64,000 nt of DNA from Alentia gelatinosa (Eukaryota > Annelida > Polychaeta > Phyllodocida > Polynoidae), in assembly GCA_950022655.1 (NCBI GenBank), contig OX465580.1, positions 124,541,016 to 124,605,015 of the forward strand, written 5' to 3'. Under the pieces are notes generated by a model. It was not told the origin of the DNA. It did no database searches and saw only the letters and a list, made by a program, of their open reading frames with translations. Below, piece after piece: positions 22,446 to 33,366 of the stretch (positions within the stretch are counted from its first letter, which is position 1; each line of letters starts with the position of its first letter). Both the position numbers and the translations under genes were made by a program.

Positions 22446-22478
22446 AGGTCACAGAGGTCACAGAGGTCACAGAGGTCA
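22446..22478 (+). promoter_or_regulatory. four AGGTCA half-sites in DR3 spacing
   Basis: AGGTCA occurs at 22446, 22455, 22464 and 22473, each separated by exactly three bases (CAG). AGGTCA is the half-site for nuclear receptors, and direct repeats with a 3-base gap are the vitamin-D-receptor-type arrangement. It could equally be a 9-bp minisatellite that makes the motif by chance. No promoter is visible nearby. Confidence 0.4.
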
Positions 22479-22607
22479 CCCAGATACCATAGATCACATT
22501 AACTGAGATGATTCCCCCAGTGAACGTGGCTCACCAGTAGCCATTCAAAAGTTCTTACAGTGTCACAATGTAGAGTAGCTTCTAGGGTCTCGAGTAGTTC
22601 ATAATAC

Positions 22608-22912
22608 TATCGTAAAACTGGATGAGTTTTAATCTTGGCCACCGTACTCCACGACTGGAGTTTGGCAAAGTGACTTCATGAGGCGAAGCCGAGTGAAGTC
22701 CGTAGCCAAAACTGCAGGAGTGGAATGCGGTGGCCAAGATTAAAACGAATCAGGTTTTGATTTTATCCTACCCCGTCTCCTCAATTTTGGAATATTACGT
22801 GATAACAATGCTGTATGCCACTAGTGGCATATAAAACTCTGTATGCCAGTCAGCGTGGCATACGGAAACCCAATGTTAAGCCTATGGGATTTTATATTAG
22901 GGGTGGGATAAT
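22608..22912 (-). mobile_element. Family B element (hairpin + TTATCCTACC core)
   Basis: The hairpin module is at 22610-22765, with long arms: GTTTTAATCTTGGCCACCG pairs with CGGTGGCCAAGATTAAAAC. The tip is CATGAGGCGAAGCCGAGTG. The core from TTATCCTACCCC to GGGGTGGGATAA at 22912 has TATGCCACTAGTGGCATA (a perfect palindrome) and CCCAATGTTAAGCCTATGGG. This copy looks young. The next Family B element starts only a few bases later. Confidence 0.88.
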
Positions 22913-22918
22913 ATAGAG

Positions 22919-23176
22919 GAAACCTATGAAATTACGGTCATAGCTCCCATCTCATCGAGTTTGAATAGCGTAGTGAATTAAGGCGAAGCCGCGTGAATTA
23001 CATAGCAGTTAAAACAGGATTGGATCGAGCTCTCACCGTAAACCTGAATAGGTTTCTGAATTTACCTCAACCATCACATTGACGTATTGGTAAACATTTG
23101 TGACATGATCCCCGTTGACTCCATGGGCATTGAGTACGAGTTCCCAATGTCTATGTCTAATACCAGGGGAGGGATG
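22919..23176 (-). mobile_element. Family B element, diverged copy, adjacent to the previous
   Basis: The hairpin part has AGGAAACCTATGAAATTAC pairing loosely with AAACCTGAATAGGTTTC. The tip is GAATTAAGGCGAAGCCGCG. The core begins TTTACCTCAACC near 23055 and ends CCAGGGGAGGGATGA. The conserved block is rearranged (CCAATGTCTATGTC). The subfamily is that of the 11.0- and 13.7-kb copies. Confidence 0.7.
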
Positions 23177-24001
23177 AAGCATTAGAATGACACAAAAGAT
23201 TGCATTTAACGACATGTTCATCTTTTTCCACAACAGCAGCTCATGTATATTCTAGCCCGCTTCACAGTCAGAGAGCACACCCATAGAGTTCTATGTTAAC
23301 AGGTCGACCAAAAATGTACATCTCAGCTCAGCAACCGTTTTCCTTATAAATATAGGTTGAATCTTTCTGATTCTATGATAGATAGTTTCCTGAGGCAAAA
23401 TGCAGTTAAATGACAGTAATTTCCTACCTTTGCATTAGTTCTAAGTAATAGAACAGCCAGTGTTTGTAAAATCCATCTCAATGCATTCTGCAGGCGCCAA
23501 AAAAAAAAACTGGTTTCAAAACTGCAGGTAATTCTTCACAGGGTTTTGCCAGGAACCAGCTTATCAAATATGGCCGACATAAGTTGGAATTGGTGAAATG
23601 TGGTGAAATGAGTTGTAGAAAAATGCTCCCAAAAGTAAAACAAAGGAACAAAACAGAAGTTCTATCATCAAAAAGGAATTATTATGCATTTCTGAAGGTA
23701 AGGGAGCATAAACATGCACTGACATTGACAGGATTACTCAGAACCAAGGAAGTGATTTTCTTCACTATGGAAATTAGCGGTTGTGCTCTCTGACTGTCCG
23801 CCAGGCAGTCAAAGTCTCTCGGACTAGTATATTCCTATACACCTATGGCCGAACATGTATGAAATACTGCCCGCTGCTAGGGGTGTAGTATAAATAATGT
23901 TCGCGCCCGCTGTGACAACGGGCCGTAGTGAATTGCAGTAGTCTTTATGCTCTTTGTAAAGTTAATATAGGGCGTTTAAAACGATTGGGAGGTATATAGT
24001 A
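23177..24001. other. unassigned sequence
   Basis: No recognised gene or repeat. The 69-codon frame at 23584-23793 is lysine-rich and featureless. Confidence 0.35.
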
Positions 24002-24142
24002 ATAAGAAAACGTAGTGACTGAGCCTGTACGGTCATTTGATGAAAAAATACGGCCCTCCCACCTGCGGTGTCGGGCCGTATTTTTATCATCAAATGACCT
24101 CGAACGGCCATCCGTACGGGCTCAGTAACCACGTTTTCTCAT
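24002..24142. mobile_element. near-perfect hairpin element
   Basis: Arms of about 52-60 bases flank a loop near 24055-24070 (TCCCACCTGCGGTGTC). AAGAAAACGTAGTGACTGAG at the left faces CTCAGTAACCACGTTTTCT at the right. Inside, TCATTTGATGAAAAAATACG faces CGTATTTTTATCATCAAATG. One arm has about 12 extra bases (TCGAACGGCCATC). The 20.4-kb element shares its outer sequence. A non-autonomous fold-back element is the likely explanation. Confidence 0.7.
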
Positions 24143-24577
24143 ACTACATAATATCATCGGGTTCCCCTTAGCACGACCCCCACTCCCCACCATATTGCAA
24201 GCTCATAGTCCATTATTAAATGCAGTTGAATGCACAGACCTTTAGGGCAGGCATCACATCAATACATACTTCCTTTTTACATGCCATCTAGTGTTGGGTC
24301 TTCTTACTTCCTGGGTGTCATTTCCTGCAACATGGATGCCTGAAAGATTGGGTGTTAAAACTTTTTGTCAGATTGACTTCAGTTTCTTTATCCATAAACA
24401 GGTTAGAGTTTGAAATCCTATGCATAAACTGCTGTGTTACCCACTGAAAGCGCTGACGTTATACGCAAAGGCTAATATTACATGTTACACCGTTGACGTT
24501 GTGCACAGAGACCCTCACATAGAGAACGCTGACATCAGAATCAGAGGGACCGCTGACCTAACACAGACTATTTTGTA
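24143..24577. other. unassigned sequence
   Basis: Nothing recognised. Confidence 0.3.
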
Positions 24578-24582
24578 TAATT

Positions 24583-25052
24583 GGTTACCCATGGCCTATG
24601 GTCAGGGGTGGTCATTGCCCCCCCCCCCCTGGTGAAGCACCTCTACACTAGCGCACCCCTGCGCCACCTCTCGCATGTCGGCCGCACTAAACATCAAAGT
24701 GCGCTAGCTCGACACTGTACACTGTCTCACACTTCACTCAGGTCTCATACCCTACGCACGTACTTTTTTCTACCCACCCACCCTCACCTTTTCTATCCTA
24801 CTCCTTCCACTCATAGGGCTATTTTTATTATTATATATACTTCATACTTATGTAATAATCCATAATAGCATCACTTATTATGTCATAAATTGTTCATAAT
24901 TGACATTAAAATACATCTGTCAATTATACATTTATTCTTATTATTGATATTCATTGTATTTCTACTAATTCATATCAATAAGACCTATACAATTTAATAC
25001 AATTTTATTAGCCCACTCCAGCTTTCCTCTTGTTTCATCCAGGGATATGGGG
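24583..25052 (-). mobile_element. 470-bp interspersed element R2, copy 1
   Basis: The element runs from GGTTACCCATGGCC to AGGGATATGGGG. It contains AGGGGTGGTCATTGCCCC with a C-run, GCGCCACCTCTCGC, TAGTGCG-type words in complement and an AT-rich half. It is flanked by TAATT and TAATG, a near-match to a 5-bp target duplication. It is the inverted counterpart of 42644-43121. Ends show no inverted repeats, and no coding sequence or LTR-style TG..CA ends are evident, so the class is unknown. Confidence 0.75.
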
Positions 25053-25057
25053 TAATG

Positions 25058-26829
25058 TTCGCGTGGTGGCAATGTCATAGCCGTCCGCAAAAGAGTTTTG
25101 GTCGAGTAAAGTGGAATTCACACGGTGATATTCATGTACCTCACAGGGTTCATGAATCTCGCGGGATTCTGTTCCTTTTTTAGGGGTAAATGTCGCCAAC
25201 ATTTACAGGGAGAAAAACTTGACTGAGGGAGATGGAACTCTACAATCTAGACGAAGAGATTGTGTTTGTGTACAGAATCAGCAGGATTTGTCTCAGAAAA
25301 ACACCCTGTGGGGAACATGAATCCCACCGTGTGAATCCCCCTTCAAGCACAAAGCCACGTCTGAACATCACCAAACACAGACTACTGACATCACACATAC
25401 AGTGCGCTTATGCCTTCCACGCAGCGAGGGACTGCTTCTATAAAGAATAGAAAATTAATATCATAATAAGCATTTCTAACTCTGTCACGTCATATCTTCG
25501 TGATTCGGGAACTGATGGAGAAAATACGGCACACGGCCCGATACTAAAGGCGGAAAGCAGACAGGGAGAAGCCGGCGGTAGAGTTCCCAATCTGCGGTCT
25601 CACAATGATCCCCTATACAGCCTTCACAGCCTACCACAAGGTCAGGTGAATGAAGATTGGCTGGCGGGGGTCTGAGCAATGTGCTCAATCAGAGACCTCC
25701 TTGATGTACAACTGGGTTCTCCTCTTCCAATTCCAACCCCAACACTGCTCCGCCACTCCCACGGTGGCCTCTTTTCTGGTAGGGTAGGTCGGGGATTGAG
25801 CCGTAGATGACTTCAGGTTGCTTACCGTACCGCATATACACCTCCACGGGCAGAAAAGAATGTCCCTGGAATTTTCGAATGTTATTAAGTGAAAAGTCAA
25901 AGCAAAATGAAAAGCTCAATAAAATATCTAACATATGAGCTAAAAGCACTGTGACAATTGCAGTCGTCTTTGTCTTAAAAAGATGCATGTTTGATTGGGG
26001 ATTCGACCATTGATACACCAATGGTGTTCAAGGCTGTAGAGCATGCAGTATAGGGGTTTTTTTAGTTGTTTTTAAGGATTTTTATTTATACTGGAGTTTT
26101 TGGTTAGGAGTGATTGACCCCTATCTTCCACCGTCTCCAGTCTCTAAGTTCCTAGAAACCCAGTGCCCGGATTATGGGCTTACATAGCGGTGAGATTAAG
26201 TCTTGATCTTATACAAATTTAGTAGTTATTTGCTAATACAATCAGCAAGGTTATTCTTACAATTCTCGCGTGCATTACGTAGTAAACTTTGGTACCAATA
26301 TTGGATTTCGCATTTATTTTTTTTATTTTTATAACATTTAAGGAAATAAAGAATAGTTGTCAAAACATAATCACATTGATTGGTTTGCAATTTCCTGGTA
26401 TTACACCATAGTGAGTAGAATTACCTTCCTTTAATAAGCGTCCCAGAATCGCAATAAGGGTTAACAGCTATTCATGAATTTAAAGCTCTGGCGAGAATCG
26501 TCTGGAATGAAGATATGATCACTTCAAACGTTAAATCAAAACAGAATTATGAAGGTAAATTTCGTGGTAGATATTTAGGCCCTTTTTCTTTAGATAGTAT
26601 TATCCGAGAAATGTGTGTCTTGTCACTGGCATCTAGTCACTGTGAACATTGTAGGTTTTTTGTTCATTTATTTGAAGTGTTTAACACATTCAGGGCGGAT
26701 AATGCCTTGAAGTGTTCATCATCGAAATCTACGAAATCTATGATAAGCCCGGTTCTCCCTTATAATAATCAGGGATGCCAGTTTTCAATGTGTCCATTGA
26801 CGTTTTCATTTTCAGAATAAGAAGATAAT
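25058..26829. other. unassigned sequence
   Basis: Short frames on both strands (for example 25689-26021 minus, 26515-26820 plus) have no domain I recognise. An insert-free, low-repeat stretch. Confidence 0.35.
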
Positions 26830-27035
26830 TCCTCGTGTAATATTGACATACTAACTGCTAAATTACCCAAATCAGCCGCAGCCCATGATCTCCCACTGAA
26901 CCTCCCCACTGACCCATGTAAAGACTTGAGCTTTCTTTTGATCCCCAACTGTAATGCGTATATAATGCGTAAACCCTGTATCACAATAACAAATATCTCA
27001 ATGTCTTTTTTCTGACCCCAACTGGCAACCCTGCT
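26830..27035 (+). repeat. interspersed repeat R1, copy 2
   Basis: Same order of words as 14935-15140: GTGTAATATTGACATAC, CTGCTAAATTACCC, TCAGCCGCAGCCCATG, AATGCGTATATAATGCG, AATATCTCAATGT and TTTTTCTGACCCCAA. Direct orientation, moderate divergence. Confidence 0.7.
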
Positions 27036-28371
27036 TATAACAATGGCAGTAACAACTTGTGCAAGTAGTGTGCTCCACGTCCCTTCTAGCTGGAAAGAAT
27101 AAAAAAAAACAAAAAAAACATCGGTTGCTGGGGTAAGACTTCAATATAGAATATCTGAAATACTAGAGGAGCGTTTGTCATATACGGATATGATTTCACT
27201 TCCCTCCTGTCGATAAACGGTTTGATTTCCCGGATTGAATGTCTGAAAAACTCAAAAACTATGAAAACGCCGACGATTGACATTGCATTTCAATCGTTTA
27301 GAATCTCGAGATGAAAATCCTGGGATCTGCTTTGAGCCAGTAATCTCATTTGCTCGCAATATTTGATCAGGGAGCAATTCACCGTTTCTGAATTGAGGTT
27401 CCTGCCCGGGGACCTGCTGAATAAAGCAATTGCCAGCCGACAACAGGCAAATGACGTTAACTATTCTTATGGCGCAGAGATGCCACACAATGTCTCTGGA
27501 TCGCTATTACTCCCAACACAAGGTCCACAGCATTTAAACTAAGAAGTCACAATCCAATTACAACTACTACAGAGAGCCAAGAACACCAAGCCATCAGCTA
27601 CTTGTCCATTCCTTATTTGTTTAGGCGTCTTTGTCATTGTTGGTTTGTTTTCGTCTCTATAGAACAAGTCATCCTCTGTTAATGGAAATATAATTGAAGC
27701 AATGTAACTGCATTGGGTCCCTGAAGGGTACTCCATTGCTGTAATTGACCTACGCTATGCAGCAGCATTGCAGATGGGCTGAAATAAGAACTATAATTTC
27801 TTATCCCCTAATTTGATTTATCTAATCAGCCTTTTAAAGAATACGAATACGACATCAGGAGAGCGAAGGACATTAAACCTAGCAATCAACTTAACATAAA
27901 TATACCGGGTTTTAATGGTCCACTCCATTTGATGAGAATTAAAATCGATCCAAGGGGGATAATCAGCTTAATTTTCTCAACATTACTGACACCTCCTTCT
28001 CTATGCTGCTGATAGTTTATACCACGTTCATCGAAGGCAGAGCTCAAGGGCGCATCTGATTCTATTACATAAATGCCATTACAGGAAGCGGTTTCCTCTA
28101 AATGGCAGACCGACTAACAGGGATGCAAGTTCGCCGACAATTGACGGAAATCAGAAATTTCTGCATCTTGAAATATGATCATTAACAAAGTATGAAAATC
28201 ATAGAATAAAACTAAATTCCAAGAAGTGACAGATAATTCTGGCAGCAGGCTCTCACCAACGGCGTATAAACCTCCATAGGCCGTTAGCATTGAAGCACAC
28301 GCCGGGGAAACCGGCACAGTCAGTACTTTGGCGGCAGTTAAACGCGGCAAGGGCCGTTGACACTGCCGTCA
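27036..28371. other. unassigned sequence
   Basis: No gene or repeat recognised. Confidence 0.35.
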
Positions 28372-28730
28372 GAGTTCCCTCAAGTGCCGAATACGCCCCA
28401 GTTTTTGTTTTGTTTTTGTTTCCAACTTTTTCATCAGTCCCGACTTTCATCCCTGGACTAAGGTCGTTCATTATCTCTCTGAGAGTGTTCCCTGCTACAC
28501 AACTGGCGCTTAAGGCACACATCTACCGATTGAGGACTGAAAGATTAGTTGAGTTCCCTCAAGTGCCGAATACGCCCCAGTTTTTTTTGTGTTTTTGTTT
28601 CCAACTTTTTCATCAGTCCCGACTTTCATCCCTGGACTAAGGTCGTTCATTATCTCTCTGAGAGTGTTCCCTGCTACACAACTGGCGCTTAAGGCACACA
28701 TCTACCGATTGAGGACTGAAAGATTAGTTG
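28372..28730 (+). repeat. 179-bp tandem duplication, two near-identical copies
   Basis: GAGTTCCCTCAAGTGCCG starts at 28372 and again at 28551, so the period is 179 bp. The copies differ mainly in the T/G-rich tract (TTTTTGTTTTGTTTTTG versus TTTTTTTTGTGTTTTTG). The second copy ends at AGATTAGTTG, 28730. High identity implies a recent event or a collapsed/expanded assembly artefact. Matching small frames in both copies are by-products. Confidence 0.92.
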
Positions 28731-29780
28731 TCAAATAGTATAGCTGTAGTTGAACTAGTCTCGGGCAAAATGCGCTTCTGGTTGCCCAACAAGCACCCAT
28801 CGCAGCGGGATACTGGAGAGTGGGTGGTGGGAGTTAGTTCTAACCAAATCAGTCTACACATGGTGACAGAGATACGATTTTCTATCCCGCCGACTGTGTT
28901 ACGAGTCTAGTCGTTGGTCAATTGAGGGGGGGGGGGGAGGGGTACTGATCGGTGAGGGGCGGCATCAACTTGTGTGTGGCACGCCCATTTCTCTTCACCC
29001 AGCGACTAATTTATGCTAATTATGGGCCGATATCGGTACGCACCACAGGGGTATTTCCAACGTTCCATTATTGCCGACAGAATTTGTCAACATGTTGATA
29101 AACTTGTAGAAACCGATTCAGCAACATCGGCCGACGATTTATCAGCGACAAAAGATCATCTCTGCGAGAGGATTCACTAATCTCAGGCATATTGCGTGAA
29201 AGGGGTGCCACACTAACCGACAACGGCCAACTATGATAGGATGCCTCGCCTGAGACAAAGAACTGTTCCATCGTCGCCGATAACGGAACAACCATGTTCT
29301 GAAATCGTTAGGTGGTAATTGGACTTTACCTCACAATCCTGGCACCATTTACCAGAGGTCTAAATCGCTGCTTGGCAGAAAAAAAACCCAGGAAACCTCG
29401 TCACAACTCACAGACTGATCTTTTTGCTTCATAATCACGAGACACAATTTCCACTCTGACTGATGATATTAATTCCCCATTCACAACACTCCCTTCTCAA
29501 TTTCCATCAATTAACGAGTGGACACAAATATTGTTTGCATAAAAGAAACTGTTTTTTTTATTTCATATCGTTTCTTAGAACATACCGCTTACACGGGTTT
29601 ATAAAAAATTTGTGATTGTATAATAACACAAGTTGCTTTCTTTTACGATAACATAGAACAATACATTTAGTACATCATTTTTACATATAATTTCTTTGGG
29701 ATGGTGGGTGGGAAATCGTAGTGAATCTCTATGTGAATAAGAGAGAATGCTGAATCATCCCGGGGACCGGGGTATTTTAT
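28731..29780. other. unassigned sequence with a G-run
   Basis: A run of thirteen G with flanking G-rich sequence lies near 28926-28942. No gene or repeat family is seen. Confidence 0.35.
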
Positions 29781-29785
29781 ATTGG

Positions 29786-29847
29786 CGAGGCAATTGCCTC
29801 GTGTGAACAGATGTAGGGTTTTGGCGGGTTGCCTTATGAATATTCAT
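29786..29847. repeat. two perfect palindromes in tandem
   Basis: CGAGGCAATTGCCTCG at 29786-29801 and ATGAATATTCAT at 29836-29847 are both perfect palindromes. GTTGCCTCGTGTATATT a little further on repeats the GCCTCGTGT word that follows the first palindrome. This could be the tip of a decayed fold-back element or a binding site; no evidence decides. Confidence 0.5.
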
Positions 29848-30019
29848 GAGGGTGTTGCCTCGTGTATATTTGAGGTGTCGCCCTCTACCAATTAAGACAC
29901 AATTTACAATTGTTCCACAATTAATCTAAAAAAGAGGCATTTAAACTCTGGTATTTTTTGTACGGTGGCAGGTTCATCACATATGTAATCGCCAGTAAAC
30001 GGCGTATTCAGTAAAACAC

Positions 30020-30245
30020 TCCGTACCTTGTCCATCATCCAGTCTCATCCATCTGTCATACCCGCCATGAGCGAGCCGCGCGGGTCTCACTGCGCATGCC
30101 CCATCCGTCACGTGACGCCCCATTTAGCTGACACGTCGCGGACGCCGCTCGGCGCAGTCGTCAGGACGTCCCGTCACCAGCGGCGAATACAAAGGAGCTG
30201 GTCCATGTGCCGAGGGTAACCAGCGTCAGACAACCAATCAGCGCT
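30020..30245. promoter_or_regulatory. CpG-rich candidate promoter (NRF1, E-box, CCAAT)
   Basis: This 220-bp CG-rich segment contains TGCGCATGC at 30091-30099 (NRF1-like), a palindromic E-box TCACGTGA at 30108-30115, GACGTC near 30165 and a CCAAT box at 30234-30238. The combination is common in TATA-less housekeeping promoters of animals. A 63-codon frame crosses it but is unrecognisable. Direction and target gene cannot be told from the window. Confidence 0.35.
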
Positions 30246-30340
30246 TGGATGAGAACTGATAGCTGTTTACGTGCTGTTTGTGAACTGTCTGCTCTGTTTG
30301 TTCTGTCTGCAGTTTGGCGTTATACCACGCAATGACATAG

Positions 30341-30434
30341 ACAATAAACGATGATTTTGTGGACAGGCGGCCGTAAACCACGAAAGGTTGACGCGTCGTA
30401 ATACACAAGCGCTAGCGAGTGTATTACGACGCGG
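30341..30434 (+). mobile_element. truncated copy of the ACGATGGA fold-back element
   Basis: GGCGGCCGTAAACCACG and AGGTTGACGCGTCG match the left arm of the intact hairpin at 46.95-47.09 kb. The inner hairpin is perfect: CGCGTCGTAATACAC at 30392-30406 and GTGTATTACGACGCG at 30419-30433. The outer right arm is missing. Confidence 0.65.
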
Positions 30435-31240
30435 CCCCCAGAAATCAATTTCAACAGGCCCCGGTGGTAACGATATCTATTGTGTATAATAGGACGGCGA
30501 GCATTTAGGTTGTCATGTTAAATTCGTATCTCTTGCCTTATTAAAGGCATATACGGACAATTTGACGTGAAAATTAAAACCCATGTCAATTTTCTGAAAA
30601 TTTGAGAAGATGATCCTCAAGTGTTGTGGGACACATATCTAACTTAAGAATTGGGGGTCAGCGTGCTAGTTTCTGAATCACAGATCAATATTATGATAAT
30701 TTTATATTAGAATATATTGAAATTCTAAAAAGTATTTTTTCACATAGTAAAGCCCATGTCATTTTCCTCAAACTTTCACGGGATATGTACATGTATATTA
30801 CTACTTATTTATGTTTTAAAAACCATAGGTCACCGTCCTTGTTTTTGAAAGAATTGAAGAAAACCCTATTTTGCAGTACATCTCCTATGTAAATCAAGCT
30901 AATATAAATTGGCCTATTTTGCCTATTAAGATTTAATAAACTGGACAAACTGTTAAATTTACTCATGTAGAATTAGAATGAATCCCAAGAAACCAGTTTC
31001 GACTAATAATTAACATTATTTAAAAATCACCAGGTGGCGCCACTGTGATTTGTAGGATATGCCTTTAACTATAATGAAAAATATCCAATCAGCGTTGGAT
31101 ACAGTTACGTCACACACGTTACCCACTCAGGGGTCAGTATTTGGGATTATTTTGTGTCTCATAAAGACATTGCCAACTAGATAGTCAACGGTTCGTCTCA
31201 TTCGATTTATTTTTCTCCCGATACAGATTATTTTGAGTGA
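30435..31240. other. unassigned sequence
   Basis: No gene. A CCAGGTGGCGCCACTGTG motif at 31030-31047, half of which is self-complementary, resembles a CTCF-type core. Confidence 0.35.
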
Positions 31241-31347
31241 TTTGTGACTCGGTCCATCTCGTTTGAACCGCTACGGACTCACTCAGTTATCGCCTCGTTC
31301 GCATTCCTGCGAAGTTCAACCTCGATGGGATACGAATAATAGCTCCA
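31241..31347. mobile_element. small fold-back element with shared tip motif
   Basis: GACTCGGTCCATCTCG with TTTGAACCGC pairs with GCGAAGTTCAACCTCG and GGGATACG. The tip reads CACTCAGTTATCGCCTCGTTC. The TTCAACCTCGATGGGA arm is shared with the hairpin near 20.55 kb. Relationship by descent is inferred from wording only. Confidence 0.5.
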
Positions 31348-33193
31348 GTCAACTTCCGTCAGTTTCCTCAAAATGTATCCATTTTCTTGTAGCAGTTATA
31401 TTCCAAAGGTTCGGATATGGGAAGGGGGGAGGAGGGGTTATCGAATTACTGTCAGCTTTATAACATAGTCGACTTTTGGGAAATGCCTGTAGGGGATAAA
31501 ACCCTTTCAAATTAGTGTTTAATACTAAATAATATAAGACCTTATTTTATCTATGTGTGAAGAATTTGACTTTGACGTTAGACATAATGAATAATGTATC
31601 TCTCACGCCCTTTACAGAGAGACTGCTCTTAGTTCTATGGTGGGTTGTCTTTAATATCAAACAGACTGATTAATATATGGCTCTTCCTTGCCTTATTAAC
31701 GTGCCACAGGTGAGGTACAAATCTCCTTAGCCCAGTATTTGAGGTTTAGAATTGTTATCTGATAGCTAAGAATCAATGTTAGTTCAGAGGTCAACTATTC
31801 TGCGATGCCAGCTTATACTGTTGCAACATATATCTTTGTTAAACGTGACAGTTTATGGATCTGTCTCTGTGATATCTACTTCACACTGTACTAACTGTCC
31901 AGCCTCTATAAAATACTCCATTGGTACCGGAGTTCACATTAATTCACTATCGTCAACGTTTCGCATATTTACTGACCTTCATCAATGATACATACACTAT
32001 AGAATAATCCTATGTTTATGTTAACTGTGGCTTTTACATTTGTTTGAGATATCACTTTTCCTTTATGTAACATTAGTGAGGTTCTGTAAAATATTTTACT
32101 AGGAAAGAACGAATATGCAATTATGGACAACTGACAGGTTTCATTAAGCATCCCCCTGTACTTTGCATGGATTAGGGACCAAGTATGAAAACTGATTAAA
32201 ATTGTATCCGTCTATTACTGTCAAATAAAGATTTTTAAAAACCCGAAAGATCGCCGAAGCTTTGCGCCGAACATTATGGTTTTTAAATCTGGTTGAATAG
32301 ACGAAAATAATTTAAAAAAAACTTGTATAACCTTAATATAATTCACCAGAATCAGGTGGTCGAAATGATAATATCTGAATGAGAAAATCCATAGATAGCT
32401 ATCTGTATCCGCTAATTGTAGGTAACAGTCGACCGGAAAGGAGTAATTAATTCTATCCACCTTGCTAAGTATGATTACCCAGATACGAGACTTAGATTGT
32501 GATGGCGGGGTTTTATGACCAGGATCCTCAAATCCCTCTTACATGGTTGGGGAGCGCTGCAGGGAACCAGGGAAACCAGAGATCTGCCACCTCGTTAGTC
32601 GCCCCACCGTCTTCCAGACAGCTTCATATCTGATTTCCTAAAGGTCGTTATACTGTGAGTCATTGGCAGGCTACAGTACTGAGCATAAATGAGATTGAAA
32701 GTTTCCATATCACTGAAATAGATAAAGCACATTCAGTGTTTTGCAATTATTTTTTTATTCTTTAGAACAAGCAATTTTCTTTTTTATTGATCATACGGTT
32801 ACACAGTATATGAAAGTCTCGTTATTTTGGTGGTTTTTTTTTATCAAGGTAGCATCGGCTTGTAGTAGAGGTGTTATAGCCACGTCACAATAATTTGTTT
32901 TCTTTTGCAGTGTAATAGAGTAGATTAACACCTTCACGTTGAAGGAAATAATTTTCCATTCCTGATACATGTATGTTGTAACTTCGTGGGATGGAACACA
33001 TCAGTACAAGAAAAATATGCCCGATCCACATTGAGTTGAAACCAATAACCATTACACCAACCAATACCTTCATAAAAAAATTACTATATCACCTGATTAA
33101 ATCAAAGGCTCTCCTTTTATCCTTTTTGTGTGTGTGTACCTGGGTAGAAAGATTGTTTTTTAATGAAGTAAGTGAAACAAATTGTAAGAGGAC
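31348..33193. other. unassigned AT-rich sequence
   Basis: No gene, repeat family or motif cluster recognised. Confidence 0.35.
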
Positions 33194-33366
33194 GGCGGGG
33201 TAGCTCAGTCGGTAGCGTGGTGGTCTTCTGATCACGTGGTCCATGGTTTGATGCTTAGACGTGCCGCTGTATTTACTGTTTATCTGTTATCCTCATCCCA
33301 TAGGTTCCATCTCGCCGTGTTATGAGCCAGACACATGCTACGACATAAAACTCAATCAACCAACCA
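33194..33366 (+). mobile_element. tRNA-derived SINE, second family S2
   Basis: The head is GGGGTAGCTCAGTCGGTAG (A box). It is followed by TGATCACGTGG and a degraded B box, GGTTTGATGC. The body TTTACTGTTTATCTG, CATCCCATAGG, CGTGTTATGAGCC differs from family S1. The tail ACATAAAACTCAATC then CAACCAACC is typical of this class of SINE. Only one copy is present. Confidence 0.75.
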
